Below are positions 49,918 through 58,604 of a stretch of 64,000 nt of DNA, in pieces. The position numbers were made by a program, and so were the translations under genes. The notes under the pieces are model-generated. The model had not been told where the DNA came from and did no database searches. It saw nothing but the letters and a program-made list of their open reading frames with translations. Origin of the DNA: Streptomyces asoensis (GTDB lineage Bacteria; Actinomycetota; Actinomycetes; Streptomycetales; Streptomycetaceae); the NCBI RefSeq assembly GCF_013085465.1, contig NZ_CP049838.1:7874001-7938000 (forward strand), in the 5' to 3' direction. The first letter of the stretch is position 1; each line of letters opens with the position of its first letter.

Positions 49918-51552
49918 TCAGCCCCTCAGCTGCGCGTACGCCGGCAGGGTGAGGAAGTCCGCGTAGTCGTCGTCGAGGGAGACCGTCAGCAGCAGGTCGT
50001 GCGCCTGCTGCCAGTGGCCGGCCGCGAAGGCCTCCTCGCCGATCTCCGCGCGGATCGCGGCCAGTTCCCCGGCGGCGACCTCGCGGGCCAGCTCGGGCGT
50101 GGCCTTCACCGTGGTCCCGTCGTGCTCGAACTCCACCCCCGCGTTGATCCACTGCCAGATCTGCGAGCGGGAGATCTCGGCGGTGGCCGCGTCCTCCATC
50201 AGGTTGAAGATGGCGACCGCGCCCAGGCCGCGCAGCCAGGCCTCGATGTAACGGATGCCGACCTGCACGGCGTTGACCAGGCCCGGGTAGGTCGGCCGGG
50301 CCTCCAGCGAGTCGACGGCGATCAGGTCGGCCGCCTTGACGTCGACGTCCTCGCGCAGCCGGTCCTTCTGGTTCGGCCGGTCGCCGAGCACGGCGTCGAA
50401 GGAGGCCATGGCGATCGGCACCAGGTCCGGGTGGGCCACCCACGACCCGTCGAAACCGTCGTTCGCCTCGCGGTCCTTGTCCGCCTTGACCTTCTCGAAG
50501 GCGACCTTGTTGACCTCCTCGTCGCGGCGGGACGGGATGAAGGCCGCCATACCGCCGATCGCGTGCGCGCCGCGCTTGTGGCAGGTGCGGACGAGGAGTT
50601 CGGTGTACGCCCGCATGAACGGGGCGGTCATCGTGACCGCGTTGCGGTCCGGGAGGACGAACTTGGCGCCGCCGTCACGGAAGTTCTTGACGATGGAGAA
50701 CAGGTAGTCCCAGCGGCCCGCGTTCAACCCGGAGGCGTGGTCGCGGAGTTCGTACAGGATCTCGTCCATCTCGTACGCGGCCGTGATCGTCTCGATGAGC
50801 ACGGTGGCACGGACGGTGCCCTGCGGGATGCCGACGTGGTCCTGCGCGAAGACGAACACCTCGTTCCAGAGGCGGGCCTCCAGGTGCGACTCCGTCTTCG
50901 GGAGGTAGAAGTACGGGCCCTTGCCGAGGTCGAGCAGGCGCTGGGCGTTGTGGAAGAAGTAGAGGCCGAAGTCGACCAGGGCGCCGGGGACCTGACGGCC
51001 GTCCGCGTCGACGAGGTGACGCTCGTTCAGATGCCAGCCGCGCGGGCGCATGACGACGGTGGCGAGCTCGCCCGCGTCCTTCAGGGCGTACGACTTGCCC
51101 GACCTCGGGTCGGTGAAGTCGATGTTCCGGGTGTAGGCGTCGGCCAGGTTGAGCTGACCGAGGACGACGTTCTCCCAGGTGGGCGCCGAGGCGTCCTCGA
51201 AGTCCGCGAGCCAGACCCGGGCGCCCGAGTTGAGGGCGTTGACGGTCATCTTGCGGTCGGTCGGGCCGGTGATCTCGACCCGGCGGTCGTCCAGGGCCGC
51301 GGGGCAGGGGGCCACCCTCCAGGAGTCGTCCGCGCGGATCGCCGCGGTCTCCGGGAGGAAGTCGAGGGTGGAGGTGCGGGCGATCTCGGCGCGGCGCTCC
51401 GCGCGCCGGGCGAGGAGCTCGTCCCGGCGCGGTGTGAACCGCCGGTGCAGTTCGGCCACGAAGGCGAGCGCCGCCTCGGTGAGGACCTCCTCCTGCCGGG
51501 GCAGGGGCTCGGCGTCGACGATGGCCAGCGGGGACGGCGCTGGTGCGGACAT
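49918..51552 (-). CDS. aceB: Malate synthase A
   Basis: A 544-residue malate synthase A, joining glyoxylate and acetyl-CoA to malate. Recognisable blocks: VWLADFEDASAPTWENVVLGQLNL, VVMRPRGWHLNE (catalytic Arg), ATVLIETITAAYEMDEILYELR (metal-binding Glu) and FNLMEDAATAEISRSQIWQW (catalytic Asp region). The length is normal. ATG with GAAGGAAG upstream. Its promoter region carries the same paired operator as the allantoinase gene, so it is predicted to be induced with ureide catabolism, when glyoxylate is released from allantoate. Confidence 0.97.
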   Translation of the reverse strand: MSAPAPSPLAIVDAEPLPRQEEVLTEAALAFVAELHRRFTPRRDELLARRAERRAEIARTSTLDFLPETAAIRADDSWRVAPCPAALDDRRVEITGPTDRKMTVNALNSGARVWLADFEDASAPTWENVVLGQLNLADAYTRNIDFTDPRSGKSYALKDAGELATVVMRPRGWHLNERHLVDADGRQVPGALVDFGLYFFHNAQRLLDLGKGPYFYLPKTESHLEARLWNEVFVFAQDHVGIPQGTVRATVLIETITAAYEMDEILYELRDHASGLNAGRWDYLFSIVKNFRDGGAKFVLPDRNAVTMTAPFMRAYTELLVRTCHKRGAHAIGGMAAFIPSRRDEEVNKVAFEKVKADKDREANDGFDGSWVAHPDLVPIAMASFDAVLGDRPNQKDRLREDVDVKAADLIAVDSLEARPTYPGLVNAVQVGIRYIEAWLRGLGAVAIFNLMEDAATAEISRSQIWQWINAGVEFEHDGTTVKATPELAREVAAGELAAIRAEIGEEAFAAGHWQQAHDLLLTVSLDDDYADFLTLPAYAQLRG

Positions 51553-51654
51553 GAGCGGTCACTTCCTTCAGCGGTGGCACCGGGTGCCAGTCGAACCGGG
51601 TACGGCGGGCGGGGCCCCGGACGGGCCGGGTCCTTCTGAACAGTGGATACTAGT

Positions 51655-51687
51655 TTCCTCATCGTGGAACTTCAATGATTTGTTGAT
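51655..51687. promoter_or_regulatory. Composite operator, malate synthase promoter (predicted AllR site)
   Basis: TTCCTCATCGTGGAA (51655-51669) is followed after one base by TTCAATGATTTGTTGAT (51671-51687). Read in the direction of aceB, the TTGA-type palindrome comes first, then the TTCC-type one. The same pair in the same order precedes the allantoinase gene. Confidence 0.7.
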
Positions 51688-51735
51688 GTCGAGATTCTCT
51701 GCGTCGAGGCAAGGTGGCGCTCGGTGCCAGGCCCC

Positions 51736-52347
51736 TCACTCCAGGTGTGCGAGGTCCTGCGGGGTGTCGATGTCGAAGGGGCGGGCCACGTCACCGCACT
51801 CGACGAGCGTGATCGCCTCCTCGTGTTCCTTCAGATAGGCACGTGCCCCCCGGTCGCCGGTGGCAGTCGCCGCGATGCCCGCCCAGTGGGCGGCTCCGAA
51901 CAGCACGGGATGGCCGCGTACGCCGTCGTAGGCGGCGCAGACGAGCGAGGACGCGTCCTCGTGAGCGGCCAGCACCCGGGCCACGGCCCGCGGCCCGATG
52001 CCGGGCTGGTCGACGAGGAGGACCAGCGCGGCACGCGCTCCCGTCCCGGCGAGCGAGCCGAGTCCGGCCCGCAGTGACGTGCCCATGCCCTGCTCCCACT
52101 CCGGGTTCGGCACGATCACGCACCCCTCCAGCCGAGCCCGCTCCCGTACGGTGTCGGCGGCGGCCCCGAGCACCACGTGCACTCGTGCGCAGCCCGCCGT
52201 ACGCAGCACCCCCACCGCGTGTTCGACGAGCGGCCGCCCCCGGTGTTCGAGCAGCGCCTTGGGGCGTCCGCCGAGCCGGCGGCCCCCGCCCGCCGCGAGG
52301 AGCAGGCCGGTCACCTGGTCCGCGGCCCGGTCTTCCTTGTGCGTCAT
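51736..52347 (-). CDS. MobA-like NTP transferase (nucleotidyltransferase family)
   Basis: A 203-residue protein with the nucleotidyltransferase start GLLLAAGGGRRLGGRPKALL and a metal-binding LLVDQPGIG (Asp about 117). This branch includes MocA-like cytidylyltransferases that finish the molybdenum cofactor for xanthine dehydrogenase. That would suit the purine-breakdown context, but no xanthine dehydrogenase genes are in view. The ATG at 52347 begins just before the motif; the open frame upstream of it looks non-coding. Confidence 0.82.
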   Translation of the reverse strand: MTHKEDRAADQVTGLLLAAGGGRRLGGRPKALLEHRGRPLVEHAVGVLRTAGCARVHVVLGAAADTVRERARLEGCVIVPNPEWEQGMGTSLRAGLGSLAGTGARAALVLLVDQPGIGPRAVARVLAAHEDASSLVCAAYDGVRGHPVLFGAAHWAGIAATATGDRGARAYLKEHEEAITLVECGDVARPFDIDTPQDLAHLE

Positions 52348-52535
52348 GCGTCCTGCATACCTGACGTGGCGTCGGCCGCGCGGTTTCGTGGGGCTGAATT
52401 TCGGTCCGTGCGGTGGCGCACGCCGCGTCGGGTGGCGTTTACTGACCCGCGTCCTCCGGTGCCCGGCCGGTACCGCGGGGCTGCGGGGCGGGTGAGCGCG
52501 CACGCGCGCTCGGCGGAGCGCGCGGGGGGAGAGCT

Positions 52536-52850
52536 GTGTTGCGGAGCTTGAGGCAGAGGGCAGTGACCGGCAGCTACGAGGATCCGAGGGTGGCGGTACT
52601 GCGGACCGCGGTGTCCCGGCTGCGCCGCGAACTCGCCACGTATCCGGCCGAGTTCCCGGACCGCGCGATCGCCGAGGACGAACTCGCCGCGCTCGCCGCG
52701 ATGGTGACCCACGGCGTCCCCGAAGTCCCCCGGTTGCGCCGTTCCCTGCTGCTGATCGCGGGCGCGATCGGCTCGGTGAGCGCACTGGCCAGGAGCCTGT
52801 CGGAGGTACGCCACGCAGTGGAGCTGTTCGGGGAGACGCCGCGCCGCTGA
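52536..52850 (+). CDS. DUF5955-type small Streptomyces protein
   Basis: A 104-residue protein that I recognise as the small streptomycete family with TAVSRLRRELATYPAEFPDR and LRRSLLLIAGAIGSVSALARSLSEVR. It is largely helical, with an amphipathic C-terminal helix and no membrane helix long enough to be certain. Function unknown. The GTG at 52536 follows GGGGGGAGA; a second GTG at 52563 is a possible start. It ends 54 bp before the MITE-like element. Confidence 0.72.
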   Translation: MLRSLRQRAVTGSYEDPRVAVLRTAVSRLRRELATYPAEFPDRAIAEDELAALAAMVTHGVPEVPRLRRSLLLIAGAIGSVSALARSLSEVRHAVELFGETPRR

Positions 52851-52904
52851 GCGGCCGTGGGCGCTGCCGGACGCGTCGCGGCGAGGGCCCGCCCCGGACC
52901 TGCC

Positions 52905-53072
52905 CTAGGGCGTGTCTGACAATTCCCGCCGGGCGCGCGACGCCTGGCACGGCACCTCGCCGCGTTGTCGGATCACCCGAGTACATCCAGTACGCGGGCG
53001 ATCCTCCGCCTTGCGATGCACCGCACCAGACGCCGCGCGCTGATCCGACGCGAATTGTCAGACACGCCCTAG
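52905..53072. mobile_element. MITE-like element, 168 bp, 20-bp perfect terminal inverted repeats
   Basis: The ends are exact 20-bp inverted repeats, CTAGGGCGTGTCTGACAATT at the left and its complement at the right. Further in, the sequence is an imperfect palindrome (GCGCGCG..CCTGGCAC against GCACCAGACGCCGCGCGC; CACCCGAGTAC-ATCCA-GTACGCGGGCG at the centre), so the whole can fold into one long hairpin. It has no reading frame of its own. The outer CTAG may be the target duplication. It sits between convergent genes, and the right CTAG contains the stop codon of the IclR gene. I recall similar sequences repeated in Streptomyces genomes. Confidence 0.82.
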
Positions 53073-53866
53073 ACCGCCGGACCGGAACTCGTCAGCGCCT
53101 GTGACAGTTCCACCGCGACCTGCCGCAGTACCGGCACGATCTTCTCCGTGGCCGACTCCGTGACGCGGCCCGCCGGGCCGGAGATGGAGATGGCCGCGGG
53201 GGTGGGGGAGTCCGGCACCGGCACCGCCAGGCAGCGCACGCCGATCTCCTGCTCGTTGTCGTCGACCGCGTAACCGGCCTGCCGCACGTCGGCGAGGGCC
53301 GCGAGGAAACCGTCCGGGGTGATGATCGTCTTGTCCGTGGCGGCGGGCATGCCGGTGCGGGCGAGCAGGGCGCGCACCTCGTCGTCCGGGAAGCCCGCGA
53401 GCAGCGCCTTGCCGACCCCCGTCGAGTGCGGCAGGACCCGGCGGCCGACCTCGGTGAACATCCGCATCGAGTGCTTGGACGGCACCTGCGCCACGTACAC
53501 GATCTCGTCGCCGTCGAGCAGTGCCATGTTGGCCGTCTCGCCGGTCTCCTCGACCAGGCGGGCCAGGTAGGGGCGGGCCCAGGTGCCCAGCAGCCGGGCG
53601 GCGGACTCGCCGAGCCGGATCAGCCGAGGGCCCAGCGCATAGCGGCGGTTGGGCTGCTGGCGGACGTAACCGCAGGCCACCAGGGTGCGCATCAGGCGGT
53701 GGATGGTGGGCAGGGGGAGCCCGCTGCTCGCGGACAGCTCACTCAGGCCGACCTCGCCGCCCGCGTCCGCCATCCGCTCGAGGAGATCGAAGGCGCGCTC
53801 GAGGGACTGGACCCCGCCGCTGGCGGACTTGGCGGAGTCGGTGGTGCTGGCGCTGGACGTCGGCAC
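53069..53866 (-). CDS. allR: IclR-family regulator of allantoin/glyoxylate genes (AllR-type)
   Basis: A 265-residue IclR protein. It has an N-terminal winged helix (about 20-80: VQSLERAFDLLERMADAGGEVGLSELSASSGLPLPTIHRLM in outline) and a C-terminal effector domain (about 95-255) with STGVGKALLAGFPDDEV and EIGVRCLAVPVPD. It is divergent from allantoinase. AllR-type regulators are relieved by glyoxylate or ureides. The matching operator motifs at its own promoter, at allB and at aceB support this identity. The TAG stop lies within the end of the MITE-like element. Confidence 0.88.
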   Translation of the reverse strand: MPTSSASTTDSAKSASGGVQSLERAFDLLERMADAGGEVGLSELSASSGLPLPTIHRLMRTLVACGYVRQQPNRRYALGPRLIRLGESAARLLGTWARPYLARLVEETGETANMALLDGDEIVYVAQVPSKHSMRMFTEVGRRVLPHSTGVGKALLAGFPDDEVRALLARTGMPAATDKTIITPDGFLAALADVRQAGYAVDDNEQEIGVRCLAVPVPDSPTPAAISISGPAGRVTESATEKIVPVLRQVAVELSQALTSSGPAV

Positions 53867-53967
53867 GGGCGCGTTCCTTTCGAAACCGGCGGAAGGGCTG
53901 AAGCCTACCCGGCGGTCGGTTGACTCCTCGCTTGCGCGTCATTAGATTCTGCTGGCCGGAATAGTAA

Positions 53968-53982
53968 TTCCATTATGTGGAA
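53968..53982. promoter_or_regulatory. TTCC-N7-GGAA operator at allR promoter
   Basis: TTCCATTATGTGGAA shares TTCC-N5-GTGGAA with the sites at allB and aceB. It is 102 bp before the regulator start, suggesting autoregulation. The second TTGA-type half found at the other two promoters is not present here. Confidence 0.65.
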
Positions 53983-54057
53983 ACGTCCAGAGTGTCGGGG
54001 GTGGGTGCACTCTGGGGAGTGGGCCCTTGACGGCGCGAGGGCGGGAGGGAAGACTCC

Positions 54058-54089
54058 TTCAACAGAACGTTGAATTCCGTTACGTGGAA
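54058..54089. promoter_or_regulatory. Composite operator, allantoinase promoter (predicted AllR site)
   Basis: TTCAACAGAACGTTGAA (54058-54074) is directly followed by TTCCGTTACGTGGAA (54075-54089), 45 bp before the allB start. Both palindromes match those at aceB in sequence, order and spacing. Confidence 0.72.
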
Positions 54090-54133
54090 GTTTCTCCGGC
54101 GTAACTGGAGGAGAACGGAAGAGAGGGGCCCGG

Positions 54134-55471
54134 GTGTCCGAGGCTGAACTGGTGCTGCGCTCGACGCGCGTCATCACTCCCGAAGGGTCACGGCCCGCCG
54201 CGGTCGCGGTCGCCGCCGGCCGGATCACGGCCGTACTGCCGTACGACGCGCCCGTCCCCGAGGGAGCCCGGCTGGAGGACTTCGGCGACGACGTCCTGCT
54301 GCCCGGCCTGGTCGACACTCATGTGCACGTCAACGATCCCGGCCGCACCCACTGGGAGGGCTTCTGGACCGCCACCCGCGCGGCGGCGGCCGGCGGCATC
54401 ACCACCCTCGTCGACATGCCCCTCAACTCCCTCCCGCCGACCACCACGGTCGACCACCTCCGGGTCAAGCGGGAGGTCGCCGCCGACAAGGCGCACATCG
54501 ACATCGGCTTCTGGGGCGGCGCCCTGCCCGACAACGTCAAGGACCTGCGTCCGCTGCACGAGTCCGGCGTCTTCGGCTTCAAGGCGTTCCTCTCCCCCTC
54601 GGGCGTGGACGAGTTCCCGCACCTCGACCAGGACCGGCTCGCCCGCTCCCTCGCCGAGATCGCCGGGTTCGACGGCCTGCTGATCGTGCACGCCGAGGAC
54701 CCGCACCACCTCGACGCGGCCCCGCAGCGGGGCGGCCCCCGGTATGCCGACTTCCTGGCCAGCCGTCCCCGCGACGCCGAGGACACCGCCATCGCGAACC
54801 TCGTCGCGCAGGCGAAGCGCCTCCACGCGCGCGTGCACGTGCTGCACCTCTCCTCCAGCGACGCGCTGCCGCTGATCGCCGCCGCCAAGGCGGAGGGCGT
54901 CCGCATCACGGCCGAGACCTGCCCGCACTACCTGACCCTGACCGCCGAGGAAGTCCCCGACGGCGCCAGCGAGTTCAAGTGCTGCCCGCCCATCCGCGAG
55001 TCCGCCAACCAGGACCTGCTCTGGCAGGCCCTGGCGGACGGCACGATCGACTGTGTGGTCACCGACCACTCCCCGTCCACGGCCGACCTCAAGACCGACG
55101 ACTTCGCGACGGCGTGGGGCGGCATCTCGGGCCTTCAGCTGAGCCTGGCGGCCGTGTGGACGGAGGCCCGCCGGCGGGGCCACGGCCTCGAGGACGTCGT
55201 CCGGTGGATGTCCGCACGTACGGCCGCCCTGGTGGGTCTCTCCCACAAGGGCGCGATCGAAGCGGGCCGCGACGCCGACTTCGCCGTCCTCGCCCCCGAC
55301 GAGACCTTCACCGTCGACCCGGCGGCACTCCAACACCGCAACCGCGTCACGGCGTACGCCGGGAAGACCCTGTACGGCGTCGTGAAGTCCACCTGGCTGC
55401 GCGGCGAACGCATCGTCTCGGACGGCGAGTTCACCGAGCCGAAGGGCCGGCTCCTCACCCGCACCCCCTGA
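54134..55471 (+). CDS. allB: Allantoinase
   Basis: A 445-residue cyclic amidohydrolase that opens allantoin to allantoate. Metal ligands: [11 protein letters not shown] (about 62), the bridging Lys in [11 protein letters not shown] (about 150), VHAED (about 187), [11 protein letters not shown] (about 240) and TDHSPS (about 315). The length is normal for the family. GTG start with a purine-rich GGAAGAGAGG stretch upstream. It is followed by allantoicase in the same operon and controlled by the composite operator 45 bp upstream. Confidence 0.96.
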   Translation: MSEAELVLRSTRVITPEGSRPAAVAVAAGRITAVLPYDAPVPEGARLEDFGDDVLLPGLVDTHVHVNDPGRTHWEGFWTATRAAAAGGITTLVDMPLNSLPPTTTVDHLRVKREVAADKAHIDIGFWGGALPDNVKDLRPLHESGVFGFKAFLSPSGVDEFPHLDQDRLARSLAEIAGFDGLLIVHAEDPHHLDAAPQRGGPRYADFLASRPRDAEDTAIANLVAQAKRLHARVHVLHLSSSDALPLIAAAKAEGVRITAETCPHYLTLTAEEVPDGASEFKCCPPIRESANQDLLWQALADGTIDCVVTDHSPSTADLKTDDFATAWGGISGLQLSLAAVWTEARRRGHGLEDVVRWMSARTAALVGLSHKGAIEAGRDADFAVLAPDETFTVDPAALQHRNRVTAYAGKTLYGVVKSTWLRGERIVSDGEFTEPKGRLLTRTP

Positions 55472-55550
55472 GCCGAAGCGGCGCCCGACCCGCATTCCGA
55501 CTCCACCCGCACCCGCACCGGCCGACTCCCGAAAGGCAGACCTGATCACC

Positions 55551-56666
55551 GTGACGGCGATAGAGAGCTTCACCGGCGACGCGAACCCCTACGGCGGCGG
55601 CGACCCGTACGCGGACTACCGCACCGCCGACTTCCCCTTCACCCGGTACGCCGATCTCGCCGACCGGCAGCTCGGAGCCGGAGTCGTCGCCGCCAACGAC
55701 GAGTTCTTCGCCCAGCGCGAGAACCTGCTGGTGCCCGGACCCGCCGAGTTCGACCCGGAGCACTTCGGGCACAAGGGCAAGGTCATGGACGGCTGGGAGA
55801 CCCGCCGCCGCCGCGGCGCCTCCGCCGACCACCCGTGGCCGACCGCCGAGGACCACGACTGGGCCCTCGTCCGCCTCGGCGCGCCCGGGGTGGTCCGGGG
55901 CATCGTCGTCGACACGGCCCACTTCCGCGGCAACTACCCGCAGGCCGTGTCGGTCGAGGGCGCCTCGGTGCCGGGCTCGCCGTCCCCCGAGGAACTCCTC
56001 GGCGACCACGTGAAGTGGACGACGCTGGTCCCGCGCACGCCGGTGGGCGGCCACGCGGCAAACGGTTTCTCCGTCTCGGTGGAGCAGCGCTTCACCCACC
56101 TGCGGGTCAACCAGCACCCCGACGGCGGCATCGCCCGCCTGCGCGTGCACGGGGAGGTCGTGCCCGACCCCGAATGGCTGACGGTGCTCGGCACCTTCGA
56201 CGTCGTCGCCCTGGAGAACGGCGGCCGCGCCGAGGACGCCTCCAACCTCTTCTACTCGCCGGCGAGCAACACCATCCAGCCGGGCCGCTCCCGCAAGATG
56301 GACGACGGCTGGGAGACCCGCCGCCGCCGCGACCGGGGCAACGACTGGATCCGCTACCGCCTGGCGGCCCAGGCGCGGATCCGCGCGCTGGAGATCGACA
56401 CGGCCTACCTGAAGGGCAACAGCGCCGGCTGGGCCTCGGTGTCGGTCAAGGACGGCGAGAGCGGCGAGTGGACGGAGATCCTCCAGCGCACCCGTCTCCA
56501 GCCCGACACCAACCACCGCTTCGTCCTGCCGGACCCGGCGGTCGGCACGCACGCGCGCGTGGACATCCATCCCGACGGCGGCATCTCCCGCCTGCGCCTG
56601 TTCGGCTCCCTCACGGAAGCGGGCACGGCGGCGCTGACGGCCCGCCACCAGGAGCTCGGCGGCTGA
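55551..56666 (+). CDS. alc: Allantoicase
   Basis: A 371-residue allantoicase that splits allantoate to ureidoglycolate and urea. It contains two copies of the allantoicase domain, each with the signature MDGWETRRRR or MDDGWETRRRR and HPDGGI..LR (about 78 and 250). It lies 79 bp after allB on the same strand. The downstream pathway gives glyoxylate, which malate synthase (49918-51552) would consume. GTG start. A clear hairpin follows the stop. Confidence 0.96.
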   Translation: MTAIESFTGDANPYGGGDPYADYRTADFPFTRYADLADRQLGAGVVAANDEFFAQRENLLVPGPAEFDPEHFGHKGKVMDGWETRRRRGASADHPWPTAEDHDWALVRLGAPGVVRGIVVDTAHFRGNYPQAVSVEGASVPGSPSPEELLGDHVKWTTLVPRTPVGGHAANGFSVSVEQRFTHLRVNQHPDGGIARLRVHGEVVPDPEWLTVLGTFDVVALENGGRAEDASNLFYSPASNTIQPGRSRKMDDGWETRRRRDRGNDWIRYRLAAQARIRALEIDTAYLKGNSAGWASVSVKDGESGEWTEILQRTRLQPDTNHRFVLPDPAVGTHARVDIHPDGGISRLRLFGSLTEAGTAALTARHQELGG

Positions 56667-56689
56667 ACCGACCGCCGCCGCCACCACTG

Positions 56690-56728
56690 TGAACACCTCG
56701 GGCGGGAAGGGGCGTTGACAGTGGTGGC
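56690..56728. terminator. Terminator after allantoicase
   Basis: An 11-bp perfect stem, GCCACCACTGT with ACAGTGGTGGC, spaced by 17 bases, starts 24 bp after the stop codon. It closes the allB-alc operon. Confidence 0.78.
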
Positions 56729-56767
56729 GACGCGACGGCACTCCCGCCCTCCCGCGAGAGCATCGCC

Positions 56768-56835
56768 CGGTCCCGGTCCCGGTCCCGGTCCCGGTCCGGA
56801 GCCCGGTCCGGAGCCCGGTCCGGAGCCCGAGCCCG
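56768..56835. repeat. CGGTCC / CGGTCCGGAGCC tandem repeats
   Basis: About five CGGTCC units run into three 12-bp CGGTCCGGAGCC units right at the 3' end of the SDR gene. No coding role is visible. Confidence 0.85.
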
Positions 56836-56839
56836 ATCC

Positions 56840-57586
56840 CTATGCCGCGTGACCGCCGTCCACGGCGAACTCGGCGCCCGTGACGTAGGCGGCCCCCGCC
56901 AGGTGCGCGACCGTCGCGGCCACCTCCTGCGCCGTGCCGAAGCGGCCCAGCGCGGTCATCGTCGCCTGACCCGCCGCGTACGGGCCGTCGGCCGGGTTCA
57001 TGTCCGTGTCGATCGGGCCGGGGTGGACGAGGTTCGCCGTGATCCCGCGCGGGCCCAGCTCCCGGGCGAGGGCCTTGGTCAGACCGATCAGGGCCGACTT
57101 GCTCATCGCGTACAGGGTCCCGCCGGGGCCGGGCACCCGCTGGGTCATACAGGTGCCGATCGTGATGATCCGTCCGCCGTCCGCCATCCGCCCGGCGGCC
57201 GCCTGCGAGGCCAGGAACACCCCGCGCACGTTCACGGCGAGCACCCGGTCGACGTCGGAGAGGTCGAGCCCCTCCAGTGGTCCGAGGACGCCGACGCCCG
57301 CGTTGTTCACCAGCACGTCGAGGCCGCCCAGCGCCCGGACCGTACGGTCCACCGCCCCGGCCGCCTCCCCGGGGTCCGCCGAGTCCGCGCGCAGGGCCAC
57401 CGCCCGCCGCCCCAGCGCCTCCACGGCCGCTACGACGTCCGCGGCCGCCTCCTTGCCGTTCACGTAGGTCACCGCCACGTCCGCGCCCTCGCGGGCCAGT
57501 CGCAGCGCGGTGGCCGCTCCGATGCCGCGGCTGCCGCCGGTCACGAGGACCACCTTGCCGTTCAGGGTCTTGTCGGTCGTTGTCAT
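56840..57586 (-). CDS. SDR-family oxidoreductase (FabG-like)
   Basis: A 248-residue classical short-chain dehydrogenase. It has the NADP-binding TGGSRGIGAATAL (about 17), the NNAG motif and YAMSK (about 161) catalytic Tyr-Lys pair. Counting 13 residues back from Tyr, where Ser usually lies, gives Cys in IGTCMTQRVPGPGG, with Thr next to it, so the catalytic triad is slightly altered. Substrate unknown. ATG at 57586, divergent from the AIM24-like gene. Confidence 0.88.
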   Translation of the reverse strand: MTTTDKTLNGKVVLVTGGSRGIGAATALRLAREGADVAVTYVNGKEAAADVVAAVEALGRRAVALRADSADPGEAAGAVDRTVRALGGLDVLVNNAGVGVLGPLEGLDLSDVDRVLAVNVRGVFLASQAAAGRMADGGRIITIGTCMTQRVPGPGGTLYAMSKSALIGLTKALARELGPRGITANLVHPGPIDTDMNPADGPYAAGQATMTALGRFGTAQEVAATVAHLAGAAYVTGAEFAVDGGHAA

Positions 57587-57693
57587 GGGTCCATCCCAGC
57601 GGCCGGCGCCCCCGTGCGCTGGCGGCGAACGGACGTCGAGTGTGGGCCGCAGCAGAGCGGAACTCTTTCCTCCGCCTCCCGCGTTCTCGTCGT

Positions 57694-58530
57694 GTGACCC
57701 TTCAGCAAGAAATCGTCGGCAACGCCATGCAGATGGCGGTCGTCAATCTGTCCCCCGGCCAGACCGTGTACTGCGAGGCCGGAAAGTTCCTGTTCAAGAC
57801 GGTCGACGTGACCATGGAGACCCGTCTGGGCGGCCCCTCCGGCAGCAGCAGCGGCGGCGGCAGCGGCGGGCAACCGCAGGGCGGCCCGTCCGGCGGCGGC
57901 AGGGGCGGCATGCTGCGCCAGGCCATGGGCACGGCCATGCAGGTCGGCCAGCGCGCCCTCGCGGGCGAGTCGCTGGCGTTCCAGTACTTCACCGCCCAGG
58001 GCGGCGAGGGCACGGTCGGCTTCGCGGGCGTGCTCCCCGGCGAGATGCGCGCCCTGGAGCTGGACGGCACGCGCGCGTGGTTCGCCGAGAAGGACGCGTT
58101 CGTGGCCGCCGAGTCCACCGTCGACTTCGGCATCGCCTTCCAGGGCGGCCGCACCGGCATGAAGGGCGGCGAGGGCTTCGTTCTGGAGAAGTTCACCGGC
58201 CGCGGCACGGTGATCATCGCGGGGGCCGGCAACTTCATCGACCTCGACCCGGCCGACTTCGGGGGCCGTATCGAGGTCGACACCGGCTGTGTGGTCGCCT
58301 TCGAGGAGGGCATTCGGTACGGCGTCCAGCGCGTCGGCGATCTCAACCGCCAGGGGGTCATGAACGCGGTGTTCGGCGGCGAGGGCCTGTCCCTGGCCAC
58401 CCTGGAGGGCAGCGGCCGCGTCATCCTCCAGTCCCTCACCATCGAGAGTCTCGCCAACGCCCTGAGGAAGGCCCAGGGCGGCGACAAGCAGGGGCCGACC
58501 GGCGGACTGTTCTCGACGAACGCCGGCTGA
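57694..58530 (+). CDS. AIM24 family protein
   Basis: A 278-residue AIM24/TIGR00266-type protein, rich in beta structure: NLSPGQTVYCEAGKFLFKT, GFAGVLPGEMRALELDG, VLEKFTGRGTVIIAGAGNFIDLDP and VDTGCVVAFEEGIRYGVQRV. A Gly/Ser/Gln-rich loop (about 50-75) interrupts the first half. Related proteins occur in mitochondria and many actinobacteria, without a settled biochemical role. The GTG start at 57694 (VTLQQEIVGNAMQ) was chosen by family resemblance; no good ribosome site is visible. Confidence 0.82.
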   Translation: MTLQQEIVGNAMQMAVVNLSPGQTVYCEAGKFLFKTVDVTMETRLGGPSGSSSGGGSGGQPQGGPSGGGRGGMLRQAMGTAMQVGQRALAGESLAFQYFTAQGGEGTVGFAGVLPGEMRALELDGTRAWFAEKDAFVAAESTVDFGIAFQGGRTGMKGGEGFVLEKFTGRGTVIIAGAGNFIDLDPADFGGRIEVDTGCVVAFEEGIRYGVQRVGDLNRQGVMNAVFGGEGLSLATLEGSGRVILQSLTIESLANALRKAQGGDKQGPTGGLFSTNAG

Positions 58531-58604
58531 ACCGATGAGTTGCGGGTGCCCGTGGGGTCTGAGCTGATGAAAACAGGCCCCACAGCAGAAAGCAGGCACT
58601 CGCC

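Noticed and set aside
52905..53072. A simple Rho-independent terminator between convergent genes
   Set aside because: The 20-bp perfect outer ends, 168-bp length and CTAG borders fit a mobile element better, though it may still terminate transcription.
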